Shown one piece after another: positions 24,908-35,432 of a DNA stretch of 64,000 nt. The stretch is taken from positions 446,535 to 510,534 of the forward strand of contig NZ_KE384527.1 of assembly GCF_000426465.1 (NCBI RefSeq), in the 5' to 3' direction. Within the stretch, counting starts at the first letter, position 1. Each line of letters starts with the position of its first letter. The position numbers and the translations under genes were made by a program. Origin of the DNA: Epilithonimonas caeni DSM 17710 (GTDB lineage: Bacteria; Bacteroidota; Bacteroidia; Flavobacteriales; Weeksellaceae). The notes under the pieces were generated by a model. The model ran no database searches. It was not told where the DNA came from and was given only the letters and a program-made list of their open reading frames with translations.

Positions 24908-27676
24908 TTACTCTGAACTTCGATTTTTAAGATGAATCCAGCCTTTTATAATATCTGGCTCTGCGTTTTCGAAATCCTGCCATTGTAGGAAATACCAATA
25001 AGTCCCTGTGGAAATAGACACTCCGTTCTCCTTACCTGTCCATATATAATTATTGGCGGTAGAACCTTCAAATACTTTTCTGCCGTTTCTGTCAAAAATC
25101 TGAAATTTCGGATTAATTTTGTCCGATATCATCGACATATCTATTGTATCGTTTTTACCATCATCATTTGGCGTAATGGTATTTGAAATCCCGACAACCA
25201 AGAATACCTTCGTTACCGGATAGCAATTATCCACAGATTTCACATATACTGTATAAGAACCTTTACCCTCTTTGATCGGGAGTGTACTGGACGAACTATA
25301 ATCCGAATCGGCAGGAAGAAAATCCAGCGCACCATTTTTTTTGATATAATACAGATATGGAGAATTTCCTTTGGACACACTTATAGTAACAGAAGTACTA
25401 TCTTTCACGTCTATAGTATTGATCACAGGCAATTCAAAAGTTTTGAGCACAATTTCCGCAGGTTTACTTTTATTATCACAACCGTAGATATTCATAACTT
25501 TTACGTAAACAGTTTTCCCCGGTTCAGATCTATAACTTTCCACTTGATAATAGGGATTGGTTAAATTAACCTCCGGAATTTTTTGAGTTAATGAAGAATC
25601 TTCAAAATATTCATATTTATTATATGTTGAATCCTGGTTAACGGTTTTTTCAAAAATAGCCTTTAAATTATAGATTCCTTTTCCGTCAAAACCAACACAT
25701 TGCACATCTTCCATATTTGTCAGATCAATATGTGCAATATTCACAGTAACTGTAACATCTTCTGAATCAGGATAAGCACCGGTAGCTTCAAAATAATATT
25801 TGAATTTTACAGTTTTTAGATCTGTATTATCCGGATCAAAAATTATTTTGTGAGAAGATCTATCATAATCAACAGCTCCTCCCTCCGGTTGCTGTGTAAC
25901 AATTACAGTATCCCAATCAATTGACTTTAGAGGGTCTGAAGAAAAAGCCACAGGAATTTCAACGGTTTTACAATTGCCCGTATCAAAACTTTTCAATGTA
26001 AACTCTGGACATTTGGTATAAATATAGGGATCAGTCGAAAAAGACCCACAATCTGATTTGGAAATTTTACAATAATAGCTACCCGAACCATAATTTTCAG
26101 GATCTATCAAAAATGAATCCGCCCCAGACGTTATCAACAGACCGTTATGATACCATTCGTAAAAATTGTATCCATCATCAACCTGCAATTTTACACCGAT
26201 AGCACAAGTCCCCGTTTTGGTAATTTGGGGAATCGAGCTAAAACCACCAAAAAAGCCTCCGTAACCAACAGCTTGATTGCCACCAGCCAGACCTGCTGTA
26301 ACAGCCTTTGTAGAATATATGGAAACATTGCCTTTTACATTTTTCTTTGAAAAGAGAACCCATTCAGAAGTTCCAGAAACAGGGTAAGGCCCATATAAAC
26401 CATTCAGCGATTCTCCATTCATTGTTACCTGTGCTCCGCTTTTTGTAATGATGTTTATATTAGTATTAAAATCATCTCTAATTCCCATCTGGTTTACTTC
26501 GGGCAATTCTACAATTTGATTTGGCAACAAACAATTGAGAGCAGGAACCATATTCATCCCACCAGAAGCAAATTGATAACCAACATCGTTCGTACCCGCC
26601 AAAAGTTGATAAACATAGACGTCTTCTGTACTTTTGACATACATGTTATAAACGCCGTTACCTTGATTTTTATAAAAGGAAGAAGCATATAAAATTTTAT
26701 ACTGTCCTTTATTAAGCATATAAACAGTTGGGCTATCATTAACTGTTACTTTAGTATCATCTTTGATTGCCATTACAATGACACGTTCCATGTCGAGGCC
26801 TCCGCCCCCAGGTACATCCAAAGCACCATTTCCTTTTGCTATAACATATTCTCTACCCAAACGATTTGTTGGAATCGCCTGATCCATCAGAATATCACTA
26901 CCGCTATATCTATTTATATAATTACCATTGAAATTACCATTCGTAACACTAATGGGCTTATCAGAATGAATATTTGCCCCGACCAGTCCAAAATAGTTCT
27001 CATAGGGATCATCCACTAACACATTAAGATGATCAACTATTCTATATGGCACAACGGCCATATAAGACTCACCTTTATTAAGCTTTATATTCAATTCCGG
27101 GCTTTGCGTATTATTAAGGAATAAAATATTGGGATCATATCCACTTATCTTCACAGAGGTATTATTTTCTGTTGCTAATATATTAATCTGAGTATTTTGA
27201 CTAAGGATCCCATAAATAGGTATAGTAGCAAGAGGAGTCATTGTCCCAAAAAAATCCGTTCCCAGTCCTGCGAATCCTTTGGAATTAATAATCTCAGCAT
27301 GCGGGCCTCTCAAAAGTCTTAGATTTGCTAAGAACTTTCTACTGCCAACAAGATGCAAGCCTTTTTTTGCCGATAAAAAAGTGTCCGAAGGATTTGTAGT
27401 AGTAATTACATTTGGTGGTAATTTTATATACTTGGGATTACCTTTGCGTATGGTCATTCTATCCAACTCAACTTCTCCTGAATATATAACGACCTCGAAA
27501 TCATCAACAGAATCTGTTGAGAGATACAAAAAATCCCCATTCAAGCTATTGTCATAATCAGGGTTCAAAACAATATATGTATCAAACATCGGCGCAAACC
27601 AATGCTCGGTATCCATCTGGGCAGATATTTTTATGGATAATAGGCAAAAGAGTAAGATTTGTAATATTTTCTTCAT
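24908..27676 (-). CDS. T9SS type B surface protein with IgGFc-binding-like domain
   Basis: A protein of 922 residues with a signal peptide (ILLFCLLSIKISAQ). The N-terminal half (about residues 20-480) is the IgGFc-binding-like module with TEHWFAPMFD, GLGTDFFGTMTPLATIPIYG, ATENNTSVKISGYD, SVTNGNFNGN and DILMDQAIPTNRLG. Ig-like or PKD-like segments follow. The last 85 residues form a type B sorting domain (ITPNDDGKNDTID, FQIFDRNGRKVFEG, TYWYFLQW, GWIHLKNR). It is exported through the outer membrane by T9SS. It is the shorter paralogue of the next gene upstream and has its own TACATTTG promoter element. Confidence 0.9.
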   Translation of the reverse strand: MKKILQILLFCLLSIKISAQMDTEHWFAPMFDTYIVLNPDYDNSLNGDFLYLSTDSVDDFEVVIYSGEVELDRMTIRKGNPKYIKLPPNVITTTNPSDTFLSAKKGLHLVGSRKFLANLRLLRGPHAEIINSKGFAGLGTDFFGTMTPLATIPIYGILSQNTQINILATENNTSVKISGYDPNILFLNNTQSPELNIKLNKGESYMAVVPYRIVDHLNVLVDDPYENYFGLVGANIHSDKPISVTNGNFNGNYINRYSGSDILMDQAIPTNRLGREYVIAKGNGALDVPGGGGLDMERVIVMAIKDDTKVTVNDSPTVYMLNKGQYKILYASSFYKNQGNGVYNMYVKSTEDVYVYQLLAGTNDVGYQFASGGMNMVPALNCLLPNQIVELPEVNQMGIRDDFNTNINIITKSGAQVTMNGESLNGLYGPYPVSGTSEWVLFSKKNVKGNVSIYSTKAVTAGLAGGNQAVGYGGFFGGFSSIPQITKTGTCAIGVKLQVDDGYNFYEWYHNGLLITSGADSFLIDPENYGSGSYYCKISKSDCGSFSTDPYIYTKCPEFTLKSFDTGNCKTVEIPVAFSSDPLKSIDWDTVIVTQQPEGGAVDYDRSSHKIIFDPDNTDLKTVKFKYYFEATGAYPDSEDVTVTVNIAHIDLTNMEDVQCVGFDGKGIYNLKAIFEKTVNQDSTYNKYEYFEDSSLTQKIPEVNLTNPYYQVESYRSEPGKTVYVKVMNIYGCDNKSKPAEIVLKTFELPVINTIDVKDSTSVTISVSKGNSPYLYYIKKNGALDFLPADSDYSSSSTLPIKEGKGSYTVYVKSVDNCYPVTKVFLVVGISNTITPNDDGKNDTIDMSMISDKINPKFQIFDRNGRKVFEGSTANNYIWTGKENGVSISTGTYWYFLQWQDFENAEPDIIKGWIHLKNRSSE

Positions 27677-27696
27677 GGTTATAATCGAAAGTATTA

Positions 27697-27704
27697 CAAA
27701 TGTA
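27697..27704 (-). promoter_or_regulatory. -7 promoter element of the 922-residue T9SS gene
   Basis: TACATTTG on the minus strand inside a TTTTTTTACATTTGTAATA block. The same block precedes the paralogous gene at 32033-32040, so the upstream region was duplicated with the gene. Confidence 0.5.
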
Positions 27705-27732
27705 AAAAAAGAGATCTATTTATCAATAGAAT

Positions 27733-30700
27733 CTAGGTTCTATTCTTCAATAAGACCCAGCCTGTATATTTTACCGGTGGAGAATTTTCAAAATCCTGCC
27801 ACTCCACTATATACCAATAACTGGAACTTGGTAAAGGCTTCCCATTTTGTTGTCCATCCCAAATATAGTGATTGGAAGCATCTCCCTCGAATAGCTTTCT
27901 ACCTTCTCTGTCAAAAATCTGGAATTTGGCATTCTTTTTAAAATCAAGGTTTGACATATCCAGAACATCATTTATCCCATCACCATTTGGCGTGACAAGA
28001 TTATAAATCTTTATTACAGAAAATTCTTTTTCAACAGGGTCGCAATCATCAGCAGAAATCACATAGGCTTTGTGTAATCCCGGTGAAATATCTGTAAAAA
28101 CATTTGAGTCCTGATAATTCCCATTATCTATTGCATATTTATAAGGCTTAACACCTCCTGTTGCATTTATTTTCACTGTACTACCATTTATTTCTATTGA
28201 TTCGATAGTTGGCAATTCTGCGGCTTTTATTTCGACGCTTTGTTTATATGGACAGTTGTTTGGCGCTGTCAGTATTACAAAGTATTTTCCTACTCCTAAA
28301 TCATCTATTCTCTGTGAATCACCAATCATAGTTCCCGGATCCGATTCTCTATACCATTCATATTTAAAACCTGTACCGGCATCCAAATACGTTGTATCCT
28401 CCTGACAAATTGTTTTGTCAGCTAATTCAGTAGATTTTGAAGGAAGTTTAATCTTTATTAGTAATTCTCCCAGATTAGGGCAATCTACAGCATTAGAAAA
28501 ACGGACATAAAGAAGCTGCTGAATATTAACATCAACTTCAGATATATTATTGGCCGCATTATTTTGAGCATCTATTTTATGGATATAAAATTTAGCCGTA
28601 ACACTTGGGTCAGCTGTAAAAAGCTTAATAAAATCATTAAGATTTTGCACTAATTTTTTACTATCAAAATCATCATCGCAAACTTCGGCGGATTTGTATG
28701 ATTCTGTCAAAGGAACTTTATCTCCTATTCTGAAATCGATAAAAGACCTAACATCAGTACAGTAATCAGAACTTACCTTGACATAGACTCTGGTATCTGT
28801 TGAATAGGTAAAGTTATCTGTTGAGATCAGATCTGTGTCAGCGTAAGATGCGGTCCGATAATATTGTACTTTCATGCCAGGAAACGAATTCTGTAAAATC
28901 ACAGGTGTAACCTGGGTCGAAAATTTGACCGTAATTTGATTTTGGAATTTGTCATCACAGCTAGTTGCATTAAATTTCGAAACATCCAGAATCGCTATCG
29001 GGTAAGCTACAATTTCAAAAGACTGTTTATAATCACATCCCTCAGGCGATGTTAGAATCACATGATATTTACCCGGCGGAAGTGTGACTTTTTGTATTGA
29101 GGGGATAATATTTGTCGGGTCATTTTCATCGATCCATTGATATTTATTGTGTGCAGTTCCTGCATCTATTTGTTTTGTAGCATTTTCGCAAATGGTCACT
29201 TTCGCCGGTATTGTAGTCGATGCGAAGCCTTTTGTATATTTAATTGATAAAGACCCTACATTAGGACAAATTCCTACTTTTTCAAATCTATAATAGTAAT
29301 TGACATCCTTTGTTATCGTTACATTGCCATTAGGCAACCTATCAATATCTTTTTGTGCATTATCCAGAGTCAAATAGAAATAAGTGTTAATAGAAGTATC
29401 ACTCACATCTGCAGTCGATAAAAACAAATTTCTATAATTATTAAGATCGACATTCTCAGAATCATCCAGATTTGGGTCACATAAAATATAAGGAGCTGTG
29501 GTTTTTGTTAAAGGTAGCCTGGCTCCCACTTTCAAATTGACAGTGAATTTAACCGGAGTACATCCATCTGGCGAGATAACAACCATATAAACTGTTGTAT
29601 CTGCAGAATATGTAAAATCATTGGGAAGTTCTGTTCCGGCTGTTGCTGCTGAATTGAGGTAGAATTTATTATTAGTAAAATAAACCGGATCTTTTAACAA
29701 TTGACCTGCTAATTGATCCAGCTTCACCTTTACACCTTTAAAATCCAAATCACAACCTTCATAAACATTACTAATAATGTCCGGGATTGGCGCAAATTTC
29801 AGTTCAATTTTTACAGTTTTAGGACAAAAACCATTCTTTAAACGAACATAAACAATTCCTTCTGAAGATTGGTAGTTGGCCAGATCTGTCGTTGCAATTG
29901 TATTAAGTCCTGTATCGTTATCAGCATTATTTTGATCTTTATAAAAAGTCTTTGTCACAGAACCATCTTGAGTTACATTCGCTTTTGTGAGATCGAATTG
30001 TGCAACTGTATTGCTTACTTTACAACCCTTCAAAATAACATCATTGGCAATAATATTTTTGATGTCAATATTTACCAGAACTTCTTCTGACTCTGGTGTA
30101 GCAGGATCATCACCAATAAATTTGTATCGAAAAGAATCTGGACCTGCCACATTAGGATTGGCTTTGTAAGTAATTGTTTTAGCTGCATGATCAATTGATA
30201 CAGTTCCTTTTGTCGGCTGTTTTACAATATCTATAGAAGAACCCACAACGCCCTGATTTCCTAACGTTAGTTTTGGAGTAAGTGTCAGGTTATCACATGT
30301 CTGATAAAATTGTGCTGTATAGCTCAAACAACTTAAGAATTTGAATTCAGTTGTACTAACCTCTGCGCAAGAACCTTGTTTTACCCTTGCTTTATAATAA
30401 CCAGCTTCCAAAGGTTTATATAAATTAGTATTGGCACCGGCTATATCCTCGAACAAACCAGTAGTTTGGTTTTTTTTCATCCATTGATAGAAATCAAAAC
30501 CTTCCGCCAACTGTAAAATTACATCCGGGACACATTCTCCCTCTTTTCTGATGATTGCCGGCAAGTAAGAGAATCCTGCAAAATAGCCACCATAACCCAC
30601 TGCATCGTCTCCTGCGGATATACCTGCTGTTACCGCTTTACTAGAAAAAACGGCAACATTACCTGTAATATTAGGAACAGAATATGTCACCCATTGATTA

Positions 30701-32010
30701 TTACCAGTCACATCAAAGGGACCATTACTTGTATTCAAAACCAGAGAAGTCCCATTACTTTTGACATCTACAGTGGCGCCTCGCTCTGTAATGATATTGA
30801 TTTTGGTAGGGATCTGATTTCGATAGCCAACACTTGAAATATAAACTCTATTTTCATTGATGAGCCCGATCTCATCTATCTTATTTGGAAGATAGCAACT
30901 CAAAGGCGGAATATAGTTGAATCCTCCCGTAGCCTGACCATTGCCATTATAAGGTGGATTACCAAATTCTATTCCTGCTAAAAGCTGATAGACATAAATA
31001 TTATTATTGGAAGAAATGTATAAATTATAATGTCCAGAACCTTGATCTCTGTAACTATCTGGTGGTGTTTCAAAAAATTCACCAGTTTGTAAAATCTTTG
31101 CAGGCATCGTATCATCATTAAGATAGATCTCCGTATTGTCTTTTACCGCAACAATAATGGCTTTTTCCATTGTAGTCTTAGAGCCATCCACATAGCTATT
31201 GGCACCATTTCCTTTAACCAAGACAAATGTTTTGCCTAATCTATCTTCCGGGACAGCCTGATCCATCAATATATCTGATGCACTTGGGTAATCTCCTGCA
31301 TATTGACCGTTGAAGTTACCATTCGTAACCGAAATTGGTTTATCAGCCTTAATCTTTGCTCCTATAAATCCTTTAAAATTTTCAGATTGATCTCCTATAC
31401 CATCAATGATATAAGATTGTCCTTTATTGAGAGTGAAATTAAATTGTGTCCTGCTGACACCATCCGAAAACTTAAGGTTTGGGTCGAAACCAGAGACTGT
31501 AACAGTTGTATTATTCTCTGTAGCCATGACGCTGGTCATAAAATTCAGAATATTATTATACACCGCGATAGGAGCCATTGCTACTCTAAAATCGGTGCCT
31601 ATACCTGCAGTTCCCTTAGAAGTGAGAATCTCCGCATGTTGTGAGACCGAAAACCTCAAACTCGCATAGAAATACTTTTCCCCTTTAAGATATATGCCTT
31701 TATTTACCGGCTTAAAAAGATCTAATGAAGGATTAGAAAATATCGGACTTACAATGATTGAGCTTCTATTGGAAATCTGATAATACTGTGGATCATTTTT
31801 ACTGATCGTGACAGTACCAACTATTACATTATTACTATAAACTTCCACTTTGAAAGGGGTAGTTTCATTTGTGGACATATAAATCCTTTGTACTGAGTTT
31901 GGATTTCCTGTTCTATCAACCATCGGTGCAAACCAATGTTCTGTATCTAATTGCGCAAAGGATTTTATCGAGAATATAAGAAATATTAAAATTTGTAAAA
32001 CTTTCTTCAT
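27733..32010 (-). CDS. Large T9SS type B surface protein with IgGFc-binding-like domain
   Basis: A protein of 1425 residues with a signal peptide (ILIFLIFSIKSFAQ). The N-terminal 500 residues match the paralogue downstream in order and motif (TEHWFAPMVD, AGIGTDFRVAMAPIAVY, ATENNTTVTVSGFD, SVTNGNFNGQ, DILMDQAVPEDRLG). Several beta modules follow. Two or more of these are related repeats of about 150 residues with CDDDFD or CDPNLDD starts, a CPN(L/V)G motif, a TICxxxT(T/K)xxDAGT motif and a GCDYKQS or NCPYKQS end. The type B sorting domain is at the C-terminus (VTPNGDGINDVLD, SYWYIVEW, GWVLLKNR). It is probably a long surface adhesin. Confidence 0.9.
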   Translation of the reverse strand: MKKVLQILIFLIFSIKSFAQLDTEHWFAPMVDRTGNPNSVQRIYMSTNETTPFKVEVYSNNVIVGTVTISKNDPQYYQISNRSSIIVSPIFSNPSLDLFKPVNKGIYLKGEKYFYASLRFSVSQHAEILTSKGTAGIGTDFRVAMAPIAVYNNILNFMTSVMATENNTTVTVSGFDPNLKFSDGVSRTQFNFTLNKGQSYIIDGIGDQSENFKGFIGAKIKADKPISVTNGNFNGQYAGDYPSASDILMDQAVPEDRLGKTFVLVKGNGANSYVDGSKTTMEKAIIVAVKDNTEIYLNDDTMPAKILQTGEFFETPPDSYRDQGSGHYNLYISSNNNIYVYQLLAGIEFGNPPYNGNGQATGGFNYIPPLSCYLPNKIDEIGLINENRVYISSVGYRNQIPTKINIITERGATVDVKSNGTSLVLNTSNGPFDVTGNNQWVTYSVPNITGNVAVFSSKAVTAGISAGDDAVGYGGYFAGFSYLPAIIRKEGECVPDVILQLAEGFDFYQWMKKNQTTGLFEDIAGANTNLYKPLEAGYYKARVKQGSCAEVSTTEFKFLSCLSYTAQFYQTCDNLTLTPKLTLGNQGVVGSSIDIVKQPTKGTVSIDHAAKTITYKANPNVAGPDSFRYKFIGDDPATPESEEVLVNIDIKNIIANDVILKGCKVSNTVAQFDLTKANVTQDGSVTKTFYKDQNNADNDTGLNTIATTDLANYQSSEGIVYVRLKNGFCPKTVKIELKFAPIPDIISNVYEGCDLDFKGVKVKLDQLAGQLLKDPVYFTNNKFYLNSAATAGTELPNDFTYSADTTVYMVVISPDGCTPVKFTVNLKVGARLPLTKTTAPYILCDPNLDDSENVDLNNYRNLFLSTADVSDTSINTYFYLTLDNAQKDIDRLPNGNVTITKDVNYYYRFEKVGICPNVGSLSIKYTKGFASTTIPAKVTICENATKQIDAGTAHNKYQWIDENDPTNIIPSIQKVTLPPGKYHVILTSPEGCDYKQSFEIVAYPIAILDVSKFNATSCDDKFQNQITVKFSTQVTPVILQNSFPGMKVQYYRTASYADTDLISTDNFTYSTDTRVYVKVSSDYCTDVRSFIDFRIGDKVPLTESYKSAEVCDDDFDSKKLVQNLNDFIKLFTADPSVTAKFYIHKIDAQNNAANNISEVDVNIQQLLYVRFSNAVDCPNLGELLIKIKLPSKSTELADKTICQEDTTYLDAGTGFKYEWYRESDPGTMIGDSQRIDDLGVGKYFVILTAPNNCPYKQSVEIKAAELPTIESIEINGSTVKINATGGVKPYKYAIDNGNYQDSNVFTDISPGLHKAYVISADDCDPVEKEFSVIKIYNLVTPNGDGINDVLDMSNLDFKKNAKFQIFDREGRKLFEGDASNHYIWDGQQNGKPLPSSSYWYIVEWQDFENSPPVKYTGWVLLKNRT

Positions 32011-32032
32011 TATAATAATTAGGATATTATTA

Positions 32033-32040
32033 CAAATGTA
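32033..32040 (-). promoter_or_regulatory. -7 promoter element of the 1425-residue T9SS gene
   Basis: TACATTTG on the minus strand, 22 bases before the ATG, within the block shared with the downstream paralogue. Confidence 0.5.
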
Positions 32041-32068
32041 AAAAAAGCAATTTATTATTTCAACACAA

Positions 32069-34438
32069 TTAATTTCTATTTTTCAGAAGAATCCAGCCTG
32101 TATGTTGTGCACGTTTGGGATTTCCGGCCTCATTCCATTCCAGGATATACCAATAGGACGTTGTAGGTAAAGGTTTTCCATTTAGTTTTCCGTTCCAGAT
32201 GTATTGATTCTCAGGATTTCCTTTGAAAACCAAGATTCCATTTCTATCATAAATCTCCAATCTGGGTTCCGATTTTGTCATCAGATCAGAATAATCGATC
32301 GTATCATTTTTCCCATCACCATTAGGTGTGATGATATTTTTAACATTAATGACAGAAAAATCTCTTGCTATGGAACCGCAAGCATCCATTACCTCTATAG
32401 TATGGTCACCTTTTGGAATATTTTCGAAAACATTGCCAGGCTGATAGGACTGCCCGTCCAGACTATACTGATATGGCGGAAGACCATTCGAAACAAGTAC
32501 AGTCGCATTATTTCCTTCTATCAAAATATTATCTATTACTAGATCCGCCGGTTCTGAAACTTTTACAGATTGCTTATAAACACAATTGTTAAATCCGAGT
32601 TCTACAATGTAATTACCAACAGAAATTTTTTCAGCAGTTTGGTTGTTGCTGAGGATTATCAGCGGTTCGGACTCTTTATACCATTTATAAGAAGTAAATC
32701 CAGCTAGAGAACTCGAGTCAATCCCTGTTCCGGCATCTAAGTCCACCGTTGTTCTCGGGCATATCAAGGTATCTTTTAAAACTGTAGATTTTTTCGGTTG
32801 TTTGAACAAAAGCCTGAACGATCCATAATTAGGACAAGAACCTACTGCGGAATTTTCTATCCTTACATAATAGGTCACATCCGAATTAGTTGGAGTAAGT
32901 TTTGGATTAATATTGGCAACAGTAGAAGGATCTCCCTTTTTAGCTTCGGCTTCTGTTTTGTAAAACATTTTAGTTGCTCCTATGACATTGGTCATTTCAC
33001 TATCTACTATAGCTTCAAGATTCACATCTTTGAATCCATCTAGCTCATCATCACATATATCAAAAGTCGGCGTGACATTTTGTGGATAGTTCATAGAAAG
33101 AGGTTGACCATGGTAAAACGATATCTGATAAGAATCCGGCGCACAACTAAACGCGCCAACTTTAACCGTAATATCCTGAGGATTCTGTGTAAATTCAAAA
33201 TTATTGTCAGGATTAATCTGTGTTCCGGCTTGTGTATAATATTCAACTTTGAAATCTCTGTTAAAATTAGTCACAATCTGATTCGTAAACTTCGACAATT
33301 TCTCTATATATTTACCATCAAAGTCATCATCACAAATCATTATCGGAGAATTATCAATGATTGCGACCGGTGCATTTTCAACTCTAATATTGCCAGCGAG
33401 CGTACAACCACTACTCAATTTTACTTCTAACCTATAATTTCCTGGGGCATTTGTAGGATAAGTAGGATTAGATGATAATACAACACCGGGATTACTATCT
33501 TCTGTCCATTTATATGTTGCTCCCAAATCACTAATCAAATTTTTTGGTTTTAATTCAATACCCAAAGTACTATCACAAATAATGGCTGAGTCATCTGTCT
33601 CTATAGCAGGTAAAAGGTCTATATTTCCTGTAAAACTACCAGCTTCCAAAAACACAGCAGAATCGTATCTGTAATTTTTTTCATCCGCTATTACTAATTT
33701 GATATGATAATTTGTACCGGGTTTTATATCGGCGACTGCTGTCAGAATCTTGGTTTGTCCGTTGAAATTGGTAGCACTTGCAGAAGGATTGTCAATTCCA
33801 ATAAAACCACCAAAATATTTATCATTAGTAATATCATTTATAGTGGTTACTGAAACGGGATCATTGGTTCCGGGAACTAAGGCGATATTGGTATATGGGT
33901 CTGTACTTCCCGCTTCCTTGATGAGAAATGCAAACGCATCGCTGTAACTGTAATTTCCCGTGTAATATTCCTCAGAAAGGAACATATATCGAAAACTAAC
34001 TTTATCACTAAGCGTAGATGAAAAATCAAATTCCAAAACTGTGGCGTTAGTAAGATCCGAAACAGGCAATCTTAATGCGTCTGCTAAATCCGGATCACCT
34101 ATCCATCCGGATGCTGAAACATCCTGTATTGCTCCTTTTGGTCCAGGTGCAGCTAAAACACTGCCTGTAGACAAGATAATTCCCTCATTCATTGGAAATG
34201 AACTTGTTCCTTTCGTAAAAAATCCGTAACTAGAATTACTACCACCAATATTTCCACCAGAAACCTTTACGTTAGATATAGAAACGCAGCTCAAATTTTG
34301 AGTACCAATGAATTTATCCGCTACCAATTGATAATCGGAGTATGTGCTGTTATCAACTGTAATAAATTGCGCTTTAGCAAAACCAAACACCAACAGCAGA
34401 ATAAAAAAAAGTTTATATGAAAAAATAGAATATTTCAT
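32069..34438 (-). CDS. T9SS type B surface protein with choice-of-anchor L domain
   Basis: A protein of 789 residues with a signal peptide (LFFILLLVFGFAKAQ). Residues of about 30-270 match the choice-of-anchor L domain (LVADKFIGTQNLSCVSISNVKVSG, MNEGIILSTGSV, FRYMFLSEEY, NYHIKLVIADEKNYRYDSAVFLEAGSF). Modules with ICDDDFDG and ICDDELDG starts and a CPNYGSF motif follow and resemble repeats in the 1425-residue protein. A type B sorting domain ends it (ITPNGDGKNDTIDYS, SYWYILEW, GWILLKNRN). It heads the three-gene set and has a TAAATTTG element at 34458-34465. Confidence 0.9.
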   Translation of the reverse strand: MKYSIFSYKLFFILLLVFGFAKAQFITVDNSTYSDYQLVADKFIGTQNLSCVSISNVKVSGGNIGGSNSSYGFFTKGTSSFPMNEGIILSTGSVLAAPGPKGAIQDVSASGWIGDPDLADALRLPVSDLTNATVLEFDFSSTLSDKVSFRYMFLSEEYYTGNYSYSDAFAFLIKEAGSTDPYTNIALVPGTNDPVSVTTINDITNDKYFGGFIGIDNPSASATNFNGQTKILTAVADIKPGTNYHIKLVIADEKNYRYDSAVFLEAGSFTGNIDLLPAIETDDSAIICDSTLGIELKPKNLISDLGATYKWTEDSNPGVVLSSNPTYPTNAPGNYRLEVKLSSGCTLAGNIRVENAPVAIIDNSPIMICDDDFDGKYIEKLSKFTNQIVTNFNRDFKVEYYTQAGTQINPDNNFEFTQNPQDITVKVGAFSCAPDSYQISFYHGQPLSMNYPQNVTPTFDICDDELDGFKDVNLEAIVDSEMTNVIGATKMFYKTEAEAKKGDPSTVANINPKLTPTNSDVTYYVRIENSAVGSCPNYGSFRLLFKQPKKSTVLKDTLICPRTTVDLDAGTGIDSSSLAGFTSYKWYKESEPLIILSNNQTAEKISVGNYIVELGFNNCVYKQSVKVSEPADLVIDNILIEGNNATVLVSNGLPPYQYSLDGQSYQPGNVFENIPKGDHTIEVMDACGSIARDFSVINVKNIITPNGDGKNDTIDYSDLMTKSEPRLEIYDRNGILVFKGNPENQYIWNGKLNGKPLPTTSYWYILEWNEAGNPKRAQHTGWILLKNRN

Positions 34439-34457
34439 TTAAGATAATAAAAGGCTA

Positions 34458-34465
34458 CAAATTTA
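34458..34465 (-). promoter_or_regulatory. -7 promoter element of the choice-of-anchor L gene
   Basis: TAAATTTG on the minus strand, 20 bases before the start codon, between the tsf terminator and the gene. Confidence 0.45.
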
Positions 34466-34484
34466 CTCTTAAAATCCCAAACAA

Positions 34485-34515
34485 AAAATCCCGCTAAAAA
34501 TTTTAGCAGGATTTT
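34485..34515 (-). terminator. Terminator of tsf
   Basis: AAAATCCCGCTAAAA (34485-34499) pairs with TTTTAGCAGGATTTT (34501-34515) with one G-U pair; the inner A-U pairs must open to form a loop. It lies 24 bases past the tsf stop. Confidence 0.85.
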
Positions 34516-34538
34516 AAATATTTTAATTAAAGTCCGGA

Positions 34539-35366
34539 TTAAGAAAGAGCGACTCTGATGAAGCCTGTCACTTTAAGATCTGCATTTACAGATTTTACAT
34601 AGTTAGCAACTGATAGGCTTGAATCTTTGATGAAATCCTGGTGTACCAAGGTATTATCTTTGTAGAATCTCTGCATTTTACCTTTCAGGATATTATCGAT
34701 GATGTTTGCAGGCTTACCTTCTTCAGTCAATTTATGTCTTTCGATCTCTAATTCTTTATCGATAGTTTCCTGAGAAACTGCATTCTCGTCCAGTGCGATC
34801 GGATTCATTGCAGCAACCTGCATAGAAACAGCTTTTGCAGCTTCATCAGCTCCGTCTACTTTTGCAGAAAGAGAAGTGATCGCAGCGATCTTGTTTCCAG
34901 CATGGATATAAGCTCCTAAGAAAGGACCTTCGATTCTTTCGAATGCACCGATCTCGATCTTCTCACCGATAACACCTGTCTGCTCGATCAATTTGTCAGC
35001 AACAGTAAGTCCGTGGAAATCTGTAGCCAATAATTCTTCTTTAGTAGCAGCAAAGATCGCCATCTCAGCTAACTCATAAGCCAACTCGATGAAAGCTTCG
35101 TTTTTAGCAACGAAATCAGTTTCACAGTTCAAAGAAATAATAACTCCTAAAGTATTATCCTCGTTCACTCTTGCGATAACCGCACCTTCAGAAGAATCTC
35201 TGTCCGCTCTGTTAGCAGCTACTTTCTGTCCTTTTTTTCTAAGGATATCAATTGCTTTTTCGAAATCTCCTTCAGCTTCTACTAGAGCTTTTTTGCAGTC
35301 CATCATTCCTGCACCTGTGGTGTTTCTTAACTTTGCTACGTCTGCAGCTACTGGTGTGTAAGACAT
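34539..35366 (-). CDS. tsf: Elongation factor Ts
   Basis: A protein of 275 residues starting at MSYTPVAADVAKLRNTTGAGMMDCKKALVEAEGD, the standard EF-Ts N-terminal UBA-like domain. An upstream Met would add 15 residues unlike the family. The core carries GVIISLNCETDFVAKN, which contains the TDFV motif that contacts EF-Tu. It exchanges GDP for GTP on EF-Tu. In most bacteria rpsB lies directly upstream; here the next gene upstream is divergent and unrelated, so tsf is a separate transcription unit with its own TATATTTG promoter. Confidence 0.97.
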   Translation of the reverse strand: MSYTPVAADVAKLRNTTGAGMMDCKKALVEAEGDFEKAIDILRKKGQKVAANRADRDSSEGAVIARVNEDNTLGVIISLNCETDFVAKNEAFIELAYELAEMAIFAATKEELLATDFHGLTVADKLIEQTGVIGEKIEIGAFERIEGPFLGAYIHAGNKIAAITSLSAKVDGADEAAKAVSMQVAAMNPIALDENAVSQETIDKELEIERHKLTEEGKPANIIDNILKGKMQRFYKDNTLVHQDFIKDSSLSVANYVKSVNADLKVTGFIRVALS

Positions 35367-35424
35367 AATATTGATTATTTTTATATTTGATTTTTGATTT
35401 TCCTCCTTCATGTTTTTCAGCGTG

Positions 35425-35432
35425 CAAATATA
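35425..35432 (-). promoter_or_regulatory. -7 promoter element of tsf
   Basis: TATATTTG, followed by CAC, on the minus strand, about 59 bases before the tsf ATG. It matches TAnnTTTG. No clear -33 TTTG is seen. Confidence 0.55.
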
